Part shown: piece after piece, positions 33,811-44,425 of the stretch
How positions within the stretch are numbered: the first letter of the stretch is position 1
Layout of the letters: the number at the start of each line of letters is the position of its first letter
Source: Trametes villosa
Taxonomy: Eukaryota; Basidiomycota; Agaricomycetes; Polyporales; Polyporaceae
Direction: 5' to 3'
Assembly: GCA_002964805.2 (NCBI GenBank)
Contig: PUDQ02000015.1
Span: 354,920-418,919 of the forward strand
DNA: 64,000 bases
Position numbers and translations under genes: made by a program
The notes under the pieces: generated by a model
What the model saw: only the letters and a program-made list of their open reading frames with translations
Databases searched by the model: none
What the model was told of the DNA's origin: nothing

Positions 33811-35375
33811 ATGGCCGACGAAAACCCCGCGGTAACCATCGCGAAGGCTGCGAAAGCCGCTTTTGAGGCGTCGCAGCTCATAGCGTCCTCCGAGCGGGTG
33901 AAAGCCCTGCAGGAGATTCGCAAAGAGCTGGCTGCGGCGAAGGATGCCATCCTCGCAGCCAATCGCGCCGATCTCGAGGTGCTTGTTCCTATGGCCACCT
34001 ACTGTCTGTAATGCATTTGCTGACTTGACCGCTCGTATCGTTCCCAGGCTGCACAGAAGGAAGTGGACGCGGGCCGCATGTCCAGTTCCCTCCTAAAACG
34101 CCTGGACCTTACTAAGGGCGATAAGTGGGATTCCATGCTACAGGGAGTGACCGACGTAGCGGAGCTCCCCGATCCTACTGGAGTGGTCTCATATGCGAAC
34201 GAGATCGACGATGGCCTCGAACTGTACCGGGTCTCGTGTCCCATCGGCGTCCTCCTGGTGATCTTCGAAGCGCGGCCAGAGGTCGTTGTTAACATCGCCG
34301 CACTTGCTATCAAGTCAGGTCGGTACCTGTCATTACATTCTGAATTTCACCGTAGGGACGCTCATGTCGGTTTCCATCCAGGGAACGCCGCCATCCTGAA
34401 GGGAGGCAAGGAGTCCAACGAGACCGCCCGGCTCCTCTCCCAGGCGATCCAAACCGCGCTCTCGCGGACAGACATTCCGGCGACCTATATCCAGGCCATC
34501 CAGACGCGCGCGGAGGTGTCGGCGCTGCTCGGCCTCGACCGCTACATCGACCTCGTCATCCCGCGCGGCAGCAACAGCCTCGTGAGCAACATCCAGAACA
34601 GCACGCGCATCCCAGTAATGGGCCACGCCGACGGCCTGTGCTCGGTATACGTCGATGCATCGGCGAACGTGCAGAAGGCCGTCCGGGTCATCGTGGACTC
34701 AAAGGTAATTACGCACCAGCATACTCAGTGCAAAGTACGGTTGTGCTCACTCAATGGTAGACGGACTACCCCGCGGCGTGCAACGCGGCGGAGACGCTCA
34801 TCCTGCATGAGAGCGTGCTCTCCACCATCTGGCCCGAAGTCGCCAAAGCCCTCCTCGCAGCAGACGTCAAGCTCCTCTGCGACGAGCCCTCTCTCGCCAT
34901 CCTCCACTCCCTCTCCCCCGCCCCCTCCAACGTCGCTTCGCACGTCTCCCCCGCCCCCGCAGACGCATACACGACCGAGCACCTCAGCCTCACGCTCTCC
35001 GTGAAGACGCTCCCCTCGCTCGCCGCGGCCATCCAGTGGATCAACGCGCACTCGTCGCACCACACGGACTGCATCGTCGCGGAGGACGCGCGCGCGGCGA
35101 CGACGTTCTGCCGCGGGGTCGACTCCGCGGGCACGTTCGTGAACGCGAGCACGCGCTTCGCGGACGGGTTTAGGTACGGGTTCGGGACGGAGGTCGGGAT
35201 CAGCACCGGGCGCATACATGCGCGTGGGCCCGTGGGGCTCGAGGGGCTCGTGACGTATAAGTATATGATGCGGAGCAAGGACGCGCGGGGGCATGTGGTG
35301 GGCGAGTTTGGCGTGGGGGAAGGGAAGAAACAGTACAAGCACAGGAAGTTCGCCGCGTCTGCAGTGCCGTTCTGA
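33811..35375 (+). CDS. PRO2: Gamma-glutamyl phosphate reductase, 458 aa
   Basis: Second step of proline synthesis: NADPH-dependent reduction of gamma-glutamyl phosphate to glutamate 5-semialdehyde. Exons 33811-33978, 34048-34318, 34382-34704 and 34761-35375 join in frame to 458 residues, the usual family length. Visible blocks are VSCPIGVLLVIFEARPEVV, NAAILKGGKES (cofactor binding), a VIPRGSNSLV strand, and YPAACNAAETLILHE, whose Cys is the catalytic nucleophile of ProA enzymes. The C-terminal part has FGTEVGISTGRIHARGPVGL and LVTYKYM. Intact, no odd features. Confidence 0.96.
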
Positions 35376-35517
35376 AAATCGGAACATGCTCGGGTCCTTG
35401 GTGATCGTGACATGAAGGCGGGAAAGACTGTATTAACAACTAAAGTGTAGGGAATATTGATACAAATGATACGAGCTCACGCGGCCGAGCGTGTGTGTGT
35501 GGACTAGCGTGGGAGCG

Positions 35518-37058
35518 TCATGAAGCTGCCTCATCCAGCTTCGCCTTCTTCTCCGACTGCGTCTCCTCGACGTCGTCTTCCGCTTTCCGCTTCGCCGAGC
35601 CGTTCGGCGCGGACCCGTTCGCGTCGGGGTTCTTCTTTTTCTTCTTCACCAGGCCGGTGAGGTCGCGCACTTCCGTCGGTGCGGCAGCAGCAGCGGCCGG
35701 TGCAGCTCCGGCATTGAGCTCGGCATCCAGCTCCTTGGCCACCAACGCGGGTGCGGATTCCTCAGGCTCGTTGGGTGACGTCTTCAGCTCGTCAACCTGC
35801 GCATACAGTTAGCTGTATTTCGCTAGGGGCAATAGGGCCACCCTACCTTCAACGCGAGGTCCTCCCGAAGGCCCTGCAGTTCCTTCTCCTCAGCCTCCAT
35901 CTGGCCCTTGGTCATCTTCTCGATAGCATCGTCGGCCACCAGCCGCGCGCCCGTTGCTTTCCCCTTGCCCTTCACATCTTCCTTCACCTCAGGCTTGACG
36001 AGGCCCTGGCCGCTGAGGGCATCGCGCAACTCCGCGAGACGCGCCTCAACGCTGTCCAAAGCGCGTTCTGCGTGCGTGATCGAGTCGCCGAGGCGGCCGG
36101 AGGTAAGGTCGAGCACGATGCTGAGCTTGTAATGCGCCTCCGCGATCTGCCTGGAGGAGAGCGGGAGGAGCTCGTTTTTGAGTGCCAGACCGGCAGTGTA
36201 GTCCGTGATCGCCTGGTCGAATTTCTCTGCGGGTTGAGAGTCAGTAAGGGGTAGATGGAAAGTATAAAGCGGAACGTACCGGTCTCGAGTGAGACATCTC
36301 CGAGCGTAATGAACGTGTCCGCGAGCTTAAGCTTGATTGCGTCGGCCTCGTCCTGCTGCTTCTCGTAGATGGCGCGTGCGAGGTCGAGGACCTCCCATGC
36401 AGCGTTGAAGTCGTCTTCCGGCTCGGCATCCTCGTCCTCCTCTTCCTCTTCTTCTGCGGCATCCAGTTCCGCAGCCGCCTTCCGCGCGTCGGCGAACAAG
36501 TCGACGGCAACGTCCTCTCCAGGATGTTCGTCGTCTGCGTCACCAGAGAACGATAGAAACGCGCCGCTGTTGGCCGCCTCTGTGGGACAAAGGCGCGTGG
36601 CTAAGTAACGAGCCACCCCGAGCCACTCACGCAGGTAGCCACACGCACCGTTGCTGTCCTCCAGCGCGTCGTCCGGATCCTGCTTGCCCAGCACACCGCT
36701 CTGTGCAATCGCGTTCTCCAGCAGCGCCTTGCCATACGCAAAGTACAGGTCCGCGGTCTCACCCGCCTGCTCGCCGAACTTCTTTGTGCTGCAGCGGGGA
36801 GGCGTGTCAGAACGCGCTGCCCCACACGGCGCGACGCGGGCGTGTCACTCACGCAATTTCGAGCGCAGACGCGTAGTGCTCCACCGCCTGCTCGTACTTC
36901 TTCAGCGCGAAGGCGCGTTTGGCGTGCTCGATCGTGTCCTCGAGCGACAGGGCCGGCGGCGCAGCGGGCTCGGACGTGGCGGTGGGCTTCTCCGCGTCGC
37001 TGGGTGGCAGTCAGTGCATGTGCTCGCGCTGCGGCGGGCGATGTAGGACGTACGACAT
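35518..37058 (-). CDS. NASP/Hif1/Sim3-type histone H3-H4 chaperone (SHNi-TPR)
   Basis: Nuclear histone chaperone with TPR repeats interrupted by a long acidic loop. The first coding exon is only 5 nt (37054-37058, ATGTC); it splices to 36853-36999 and gives MSDAEKPTATSEP, then a TPR helix pair (AKRAFALKKYEQAVEHYASA). The next exon continues KKFGEQAGETADLYFAYGKA, followed by ENAIAQSGVLG. The acidic insert (AAEEEEEEDEDAEPEDD) sits inside TPR2, as in the family. A further TPR runs AWEVLDLARAIYEKQ, then LGDVSLET, then a coiled region. The C-terminus is Lys-rich (VKKKKKNPDA, KRKAEDD), a likely nuclear signal. The stop is at 35518. It is divergent from the dynactin gene. Confidence 0.85.
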
Positions 37059-37311
37059 GTCGGGGGGGGGCGGTATGTGGAACTTGGAAGGACGGGCGAA
37101 ATGGTCGGAGGCAAGGAGAGCGCGTCGCGTGTGCGAACCTCAGCCTGTGGCGGAAATAGGCGCCCGTGTTGCGCGCGCGCCCGCGGCGCGAGCCCGCCGT
37201 CGCCCGCGCCTCTTCCGCTCTAACCGCCACCGCCCTCGTCGTCGTTGCCGTCGTGCTTCGCCGCCTCCCAGATTAATCCTACCTTTCCGCGCCCCCGACT
37301 ACGCGCGCGAC
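37059..37311. promoter_or_regulatory. Bidirectional promoter NASP / dynactin p24
   Basis: 253 bp between two divergent ATGs. It contains a poly-G run beside the NASP start and GC-rich alternations; no TATA box. Confidence 0.55.
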
Positions 37312-38247
37312 ATGACCGCCATCGGCAGCGTCTTTCTCGGCGACGTCCAACGCCAGCGCCTGCTCTCGACGTCGACCCCGCCGTCTTCACCGCCCCCGCT
37401 CAACGGCAGCGGCGCGCCCCACAGCTTCAGTGATGTCGACCTCGACGACACCGACGCCATCCAGGTCCCCACCATTGCGCCACCCGCCATCTCGCCGATG
37501 CTGTCCCTCGAGCTCCGGCTCAGGTGGCTCGAGACACTGCTTTTCGGGGCCAAGCACGACGCGCTCGACCACGCCGCGAAGGCAGGGTCAAAGGGCGAGA
37601 AGCTCAAGGACGGGGACACGCTCGCGCGGCGTGCAGAGGGGCTGCAGCGGCGGCTGGACAGTATCATCCAGAACAGCGATGGCCTGAAGCGCTTCATAGA
37701 TCGATGTGAGGGTCTAGCGAGCAACTCTACATGCGCCCCGATGCTAACTCCATGCAGACGAGCAGTACGCGCACTTGCTTACACCGCAATTTGCGCTCTC
37801 GGGGACTCTGCCTCTGAACCCGCCGACGTACGAAAACATGTCCCCGAGCGAGCTGGAGGCGTTCCTGGGCGAGATGGAGTCGGACATTCGTGCGGCCGAG
37901 AGGGATTTGCGCGAGATCAGCGCCTTGGAGGCCAAGGGCGTCACTGGGGCGGGAAAGCTTGGCGACTACGAGGCACTGCAGCCCCGACTAGAGGCACTAC
38001 ACAAGGCACACGACGAGGACGTGCAAACCGCTGCCGACCTCGAGAGGCGGATAGCACTCCTTATGGACCGCTATGCGACGAATGTAAGTACGGATACTTT
38101 GCCTGTGGGTCCGGGAGCTAATGTACGCAGGTCGACACGCTTTCCGAGCTGTTCGTCTCGTGGGATCAGTCGATTAGAGAGACGGAAGAGGAGGTTCACA
38201 AGATGGAGAAAGACCGAGTAGAGCAGCGAAAGCTCGGCTACGAGTGA
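37312..38247 (+). CDS. Probable dynactin p24 subunit (DCTN3-like), 278 aa
   Basis: Dynactin shoulder subunit, needed for dynein-driven transport and nuclear migration. Exons 37312-37705, 37758-38083 and 38131-38247. After a disordered Ser/Pro leader, residues near 62-75 read LELRLRWLETLLFG, like the start of DCTN3 (short helix with W/Y and G). The middle is helical (LQRRLDSIIQNSDGLKRFID) and the end reads RRIALLMDRYATN, then LSELFVSWDQSIRETEEEV, matching the DCTN3 C-terminal pattern of Y, then L...F..WD. The whole is coiled-coil-like, without a catalytic motif. The assignment rests on pattern and length; another coiled-coil protein is possible. Confidence 0.65.
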
Positions 38248-39709
38248 CTTCGCCATACTCCGATTGATACCCTGGCTAGTAACACACCCCACTCTAAGTG
38301 TGCTCGGTAACTTACTCTCTGATGATCCACAGTTCATCGCATATACCCCCTCGTTGCCAGTGGTAAGACCGAACACTGCCCACGATGATCCCGGTGCAGT
38401 GATTGATATATGCATGCGCCAGTGCCCGCAGTCCCAACGCTCCGCCCGCATGAAGAACCACACGACGGAAGAGCTGCGTGGGAAGCTGCACACGAGAAGG
38501 CTCGACAGCGACGCGGGAACATTTTGACGATCGGCCGCCTGCGGTGATGTTGCTAGTCGTCTGGGTGGGGTGCAGCCTCCGTCATGGCCGTGTACGTCCA
38601 TCCACCACGCACGTAAGTCTGATCAGAGGCGGCGAAGGAGACGTCAGACGTCGCTTGTTCCGCCGGCACTGGGCAGAAGTTGACTAGAGCTGCACAGACA
38701 CCCCCTATAGGCGCGTCAAACGCGTTGCAACTGACATCGACGAACGAACTCTCTTCGTGATGGGTGGGAAAACGCGCGATTGCTCCCGCAGATGAAACCT
38801 TGATTTCGTTCTCGTGGCTTGACGGGCTGGTATCCGATAGGACATTGTCCGCAGATGCCGCTTTCGAGAGCAGCGCTGCGGCCTGTTTGATGTGCGCGCG
38901 CTCCGCCAACGCCTCTGGACTGCCGTAAACCCGTCCCGGTGAGTGGTGCCTATCCTCCCCGCCTTCTTCCAGCGGCCCCTGAATGTACGCCTGGGGCCTG
39001 GAGAGGCTATGCCGCCTTCCCTTACCGCGATCGGCATGCGCCATGGTCGGAGGTTTGCTATGTTCAGATCCAGCGCTTCCTATATCCGAGCCTCGCACTA
39101 TCCAACTGCTTCGAACGCGGATGTGGTCCAGGCCTCCCGGGTGACCCCCGGCGAGCCATGCTCGCTGAGTTCTGTGCTGCAGCTGGTGGGATAACCCGCG
39201 ATGCGTTACTTGCTATAAGCGTCGAAGCGTTCCTAGGCGAATAGCCGAGTGCGCCTGGCATATGGCTGATGGCTGTGCGTGTCGGCGCGCCCACTTGCCT
39301 AACATGTCCGCAACCTGCCCCGGTCGCGCTCATGCCATCATGCGCTCCGGGCGACCGGGCTGTCCCCTGCGCGCGCGGCCGTTCAATGTTCCCGCCCTCC
39401 CGGCGCACTTGCCGCTTGCGTTGCGGCACCGCTTGGCCGTCATGCGGTAATCTAGGATGTTGAATCTGACATGCGCGGGGAGGGTCGAGGAATGCCGCCC
39501 AGAACGGACGTGGAGAGTGCCCGTGCCCCCGGCATTCATCCATGGGGGACAGCCTAGGGCTATGTTCGTCATCCGCGTATGCGGCTCTTCCAGTGCATAC
39601 ATAAGCCAGCCCTCCTGGACCCTTCCCCACCACCCAACGCCTCCCCCACATACAGCTACGACACCCCACCTGCTCGCTGCGTAGGCTTGACAGCAGCCAC
39701 TTAGCAGAG
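38248..39709. other. Region without a confident gene
   Basis: Several frames are open for 100-200 codons, the longest on the minus strand at 39098-38553 (181 codons, polar, no domain). Its codon usage is not clearly better than that of overlapping frames on the other strand. It could be the 3' exon of a minus-strand gene, but I cannot join exons. Confidence 0.3.
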
Positions 39710-41109
39710 ATGAGCAAGAAGACGAGACCGGTACGTGTTCTGAAACACCCTAGGACAGCGCCGCGGCGCCGACACCGCTTGTTTCCACAGGCGCGCCGTC
39801 TCTTTGGACGACCCGCAGAGGGACCCGGGCCTCAGCAGACATTCCACGGCGCGTTCCAAGTGACCCCCGCGCCGTCGCCCACGCATCAAACGCAGTTTAG
39901 GCTGCCGGCCTCGCACTCTGAGCCGCCCACGCCCGCCCCGCAGCCGACGTATGCGCCCACCGACCGCGCACACGACGATCAGCGCGAGGGCGCGAAGCGG
40001 GCTGGTGGGTCCAAACGCTCGAGCCTCAACGCACCCTCAGCAAGCCCGACGACCCGCGATGCCCAGCTGAGCCCAGCCGACTGTGCGACCGCCGGGCCCT
40101 ATAAGCGATGGTGGCCCTCGAACGCCTCACACCGTCCCACACAGAGCAGCCCGGTCGTCCCCACCGCACAGGCAGCGGGCGCGAGCTTCAGTCGGAGCCG
40201 GTCGAGCACCGCCGTCGCTGCCGACATTATCAACGCGCGCGACAATAACGAGGCGGGCCCGAGCTCCCTCCCGGCACGGCTGCGCGACGGCTCGCTTCCA
40301 GCTGCGTTTGACTACCGTGGGACTCCTCAGCTGGCGCCTGGCACTCCTGGGCAGCACTCTCCATACGGCACGACGTCGCCCTTCCACACCCCCTCCTCGG
40401 GCTCCGGCGCGTCGACGAGCCACCGCCGGGTGCCGTCGTATGACTTGCCTCACGCTTCGCCGACGGACACCTCGCCGTGGAGTCATGCGTCGCGGTCGCC
40501 TGCGCCGCACACGCCCAGCTCGCTGCGCGGGACGAGCGTGCCGCTGAGCATCCCCTCAGAGTCCTCTCCATACCTCGGGCTCATGATCGGGGACTTCTCC
40601 CCAGACCTGGGTGAGCACCGCGCTGCAGCACCCCATTCACGCTGAGCGGATACTCACGCGCGGAGTGCATCAGATGCAGATGGCGACGAGTTCCCGCCGC
40701 TCACCCCGGACCACACGGCACCCGCAGAGCTTCCGCGCCTCTGGGGCGGCCGCCCGCGCGCGCACTCGTCCGCGCAGGTCACGCGTGGCCGGCACGTCAG
40801 CGGGGACTTGTTCTTGTCCGCCGAGGCGAGCCAGTCGAGCATATTGGGTAAGTGTTGTAGTCGCGTGTGGCGGCGGCGTCCCGCGCGCTGACGCTACTTG
40901 CCTTTTTCGCATTCGCAGTTCCGGAGGAGCTGCGGGGTTTGCAATTCCCCCCAGAGGTGTTTGGGCTGGATGAGCCCGCAGATGTGGGCCCGGTCTCAGG
41001 CACGCCCGACTACGAGCTCGCGCAACTGCCCGGACTGCATGGACTCTCTCCTGCACGGCTGCCTCCGAACTCGCGCTCTGCGGCTCCTCGGCGCGCCTCT
41101 GGCTATTAG
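39710..41109 (+). CDS. Ser/Pro-rich low-complexity protein, multi-exon
   Basis: Starts MSKKTRP (39710-39730), then a 60-nt intron (GTACGT...TCCACAG) and a long exon from 39791 (ARRLFGRPAEGPG). The body is rich in Ser, Pro, Thr and Ala with repeated SP/TP and phospho-type motifs (SSLRGTSVPL, HRRVPSYDLPHASPTDTSP). Later exons read GDEFPPLTPDHTAP and PEELRGLQFPPEVFG, then SARLPPNSR-type sequence, and it ends PRRASGY. Exon ends near 40611-40675 and 40855-40918 are approximate. No domain seen; a signalling or cytoskeletal scaffold is a guess. Frame coherence across three exons supports a real gene. Confidence 0.6.
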
Positions 41110-42269
41110 GACGTTCGTCTCCGGTTTTCTGGCCCTCTGTGCACCTCTAGTTGATGTCGTTCTGCGCCTCCGATATCCAGGTACCTCGCTGAAGGGCCGC
41201 ACGGCTCGGACTGTGGTTGGTAACTACTTAGCTGCTGGGCTTGCTTTTTAGTGTTCCGGCCAACGCGGTCCTTCGATTTGCACAGCTCCGGGCTTCCATC
41301 CTTGCATGCCTTATAGTACTCCTCATTACTCTGTACATAGTTATATTCCGTGCCTCACCCATCCGGCGTGGTAATACCCATATACCCACACCGCCGCGCG
41401 CCGGTGTAGCATCTCATCGCATCATCCACTTTCACCCGTCTGTCATCGGCGGTGTTTATGCATATACAGAATCGCCATATTGGCTCCGTAGCTCCATGAA
41501 GGGGCTTCTGTAGCACGCACACATCGATCGAAGTTCTGACCAGATCAGTTTCAGGGCCTGCCCCGTTCTCCACGAGCACAGTCAGTGCACACACTTACAG
41601 ATTTTGCATATGCGGAAGGAACCCGAGATCCAATGACAGAAGCCCAGTTTTATTACCGATCACGAGCACCGGTACTAGTACCACAATTGACGCAGGCGTT
41701 GTATTTCTCCAGCGGCGCGACCTCGTCTGCTGAGCGTCTTCTCCCGCCCGCCGCCTCCCCCTCGGTGACCTCCTGGCGATTTACAGCTCTATCGATGGTG
41801 CGGGATGTGTGCATTCTGTCTCAGATCCCTTGTTCTCCTTGAAGGTCCTGGACGCTGTAGATCACGGTGAATGCTGCGTTCCTGGGTGAGGTCTGCTAGT
41901 GTGGCTGACATCTGCGAGCTGGGCGCATATGCAAACAAGGGGACGAGTTATCTATAATCCACGCTGTACAGATTTCTTACGGTAGTTACACAGTGCCAGT
42001 CAGCTTTCACGGGGAATAACTACAGCATTGTGTTTGTCGCACTTGGTCACGAACGTGTAGTTGTGCCGCTTTGATACAAACGGTGGTAAGTACCAGGCCC
42101 AGGGTACGTCGGGAGTTGCCGGGCATATTGTATGCCCTGCAGCGCTCACGATCGGGCGCCTGTTATGTCGCATTATTGAAACGATCGTCTTCGACACTCT
42201 CTCCTCACTGAAGACCTTCCGTCTTTCCCTCACGCATGCTTTAGATACCTTGGAAACATCGCTCTGCTA
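41110..42269. other. Intergenic region
   Basis: 3' flank of the Ser/Pro-rich gene, AT-richer sequence near 41320-41360, and the beginning of module flank homologous to the region behind unit 4 (from about 42200). No gene seen. Confidence 0.45.
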
Positions 42270-43600
42270 GGTCGACGCACTCCTCTGGGAAGCTTCGCCT
42301 CTTCACGGCCACGCACGTTCGCTAATTCCAGGAAGCACGCCGACGCACACAGAAATGGGCTGCTTCCACGCCCGCGCACCCGGACGGCCCATCTCGTGGA
42401 ATGAGGTATGGCTGAATCACGACCTATAGAGGCTTCTTGCTGGACTAGCAGTTCACCGATACGCTATGGGTAATTCTGATAGCAGTCATCAGAAAACCCA
42501 TAGCTCATCGGTGGTTAGATCGAGGACGTGAATAGCATTCAACTTGATGCCAGGATCGACCCCGTACTGTTACGGGTGCATCGCAGGTTCTGTTCTCAGC
42601 CTATATAAGTACAAAAACCTATCCGCAGTCTCTTCAGCGTACTGGTCCTGCGATTTCAGGCTTGGTGGGCTGATGGGATGGCGGGGATATGAGTGATGTA
42701 GATAAAAGCACCGGCGGCTTAGAGTCGCAGACAGAGCACCATCCAGCGCCGAATACGTACTGACGCGTATTCTCCGCACTCTCCGCTTGGTATAAAGCTT
42801 GTAAGTAGTCATTCCGCCTTCGATACTCTCCCCATCCGGATGTATTCCGCAAGTGGTGAGCGTGCTTCAAGCCCAAGCCAAGCCAAGGCGGAGCACAAAC
42901 ATCGGTCATCGAGCTTGAAGTGCAGATGTTCGTGCTCCGCTCTGGATTTGCGATTTCGGTGGGCCGCTCAGTGCAGTGTGCAGGAGAGCGAAGGATGTCT
43001 CGCGGTCTTCGCGGTCTGGCGACGGCCAGGACGATCGACGTGCGCCCTGGTTGCCCACTAAAGCGGCCTCCCGCTTATCAATGGAACTGAGGGCCTGTCG
43101 TGCCGTGCGGAAATCTGCGCTTGTAAGGCACTTCGTACTAAGTGATTGGAGGCGAGAGCGGCCATACAGACCGGCGCAGAGAGGAAGCTGTGCCAGAAAG
43201 ATGAACACAGCTCCGTGATCCATGCCGCTCTCTACCGCGACGCTGGGGCTGAAGAGACCCGCACACGCGGGAAACAGGGACATGGGGTCCGGGATTGACA
43301 TATTACATGGCGGGTATGCCATGGCAAGTGAAGTTGCCACATTGAAGCAGGGCCTACGTATCCGTACACACACAGTAACTGGCGTATCCGTGCACCACGT
43401 TGGGCGGCCACATGTTGCGAGAACCCGCCGCACGTCGTTCTCTTGCCCAGTTAGAAGGGGTTTCCCGATGCGCTGCTGTTGCGCTCCCCACCGCACATCC
43501 GCGCGCAACCATACGGGCAGGGGCGCACGACCACGCGTTGAAGCTTAAGTTCTGCGTCGCGTTGTCGTATTGCGTCTACCAAATATCACTCACCCTCGCC
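42270..43600 (-). pseudogene. Unit 6: broken, inverted copy of the orphan family
   Basis: The minus strand from 42790 to 42270 is nearly collinear with the 3' end and 3' flank of unit 4 (29280-29810), including TYSALDGALSA and the hairpin. Upstream pieces match units 3 and 5 in different frames: SWPSPDRED, then HAHHLRNTS, then RVSTYSALDG, with stops between (for example after ALQAR near 42906). Several frameshifts are needed to read through, so it is not functional as a protein. It lies in opposite orientation to units 1-4. Confidence 0.8.
42454..42513. repeat. 3' hairpin of unit 6 (intact although the gene is broken)
   Basis: CACCG...CGGTG, GCTATGGGT/ACCCATAGC and TTCTGAT/ATCAGAA, almost the same as the unit 4 hairpin in reverse orientation. 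Confidence 0.88.
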
Positions 43601-43852
43601 AGGAACGCTCGGAGCCCATGCGATCGCGAAAGTCGCGCATTTCAAGTCGAGCGATGCAGATTTGCAGTGAAGCGTGCGTTAGACGGTATGGGATGCCAAC
43701 TAGGAGGACTACACAGATCGTAGCAGTCGTGACTTACCGCTACGTAAGATAATGTCTTGCGGACAGGCTGCATAGTCCTCATACCCTATGTCAGAGCATA
43801 AGACTAGTTCGCGTTCACAGGGTAAGGCGTTGTGCAGTCACTTCGGCTCCTT

Positions 43853-43861
43853 AGCCTATAC
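43853..43861. repeat. Left 9-bp target duplication of the TIR element
   Basis: AGCCTATAC, repeated exactly at 54974-54982 right after the right end of the element. Confidence 0.85.
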
Positions 43862-44190
43862 TAGTCTCGTAACCAGCCGGTATAGGGGGTCGCGCAGTTT
43901 TTACCAAAACGGGACAGAGGAAAACCGCGCAGAGACCCACCTATACCGTCTGGTGCCTTTCGGATAGAGGGGTAGGGGGTTGTCACAGCAGTCACTCCTG
44001 CTCCACCTGGACGTGCGCCCGACATTCGCCGCGCCTGCCACTTGACTCTGAGCTAGTAGTGCCGTCGCGCGGTGGATATATGCGCATGTACTCGATACTT
44101 TGGATCGCGCGAGAATGAGGCCTCGCGAGCAGGTCTTAGCTGCTCGCAGCAATAAACGTTCAACGTTCAACGCAAGCCCTGCGAGCTCAG
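43862..44190. mobile_element. Left arm of a Mutator-like non-autonomous TIR element
   Basis: The left terminal inverted repeat is about 43862-43986 and begins TAGTCTCGTAACCAGCCGG. The first 24 bp are perfectly inverted at the right end, and further blocks (CTATACCGTCTGGTG, GGTAGGGGGTTGTCAC) pair too. No transposase is present; without the nested retrotransposon the element is about 560 bp. Long inverted repeats with a 9-bp target duplication are typical of Mutator-like elements. Confidence 0.8.
44186..44190. repeat. Left 5-bp target duplication (CTCAG) of the chromovirus
   Basis: CTCAG precedes the 5' LTR and recurs at 54738-54742 directly after the 3' LTR. Confidence 0.9.
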
Positions 44191-44397
44191 TGTGAGGTAC
44201 CGGACCGTCGGGCGGGCGCTTGTACCTACTATACAGTTGTGGCGGTCGAGTTATCTCGCCGGGCGCCCGTTAGGCGCCCGACACGTCTTAATCTTGTACC
44301 TTCGCATAACGCCTCGAGTATAGACTCGGTTCAACGCACTCGGGCTTGATTCAAGACCTCCACCGATAGTATCGGCGCTCTACTACTCTGCTTTACA
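44191..44397 (+). repeat. 5' LTR, 207 bp
   Basis: Begins TGTGAGGTACC and ends CTGCTTTACA (TG...CA). Inside is a perfect hairpin GGGCGCC-CGTTA-GGCGCCC. It differs from the 3' LTR at one site (CGCATAACG here, CGCGTAACG there). Confidence 0.95.
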
Positions 44398-44425
44398 TTT
44401 TTTTGCGTTCCCTTCTTGTCTACAC

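Noticed and set aside
34725..35413. Long minus-strand frames opposite the last PRO2 exon
   Set aside because: They are shadows of a well-conserved enzyme exon with clear family blocks on the plus strand.
43862..44190. The left arm of the TIR element as part of the retrotransposon
   Set aside because: The CTCAG duplication and TG...CA LTR ends place the boundary exactly at 44190/44191, and the arm pairs with sequence right of the 3' LTR.
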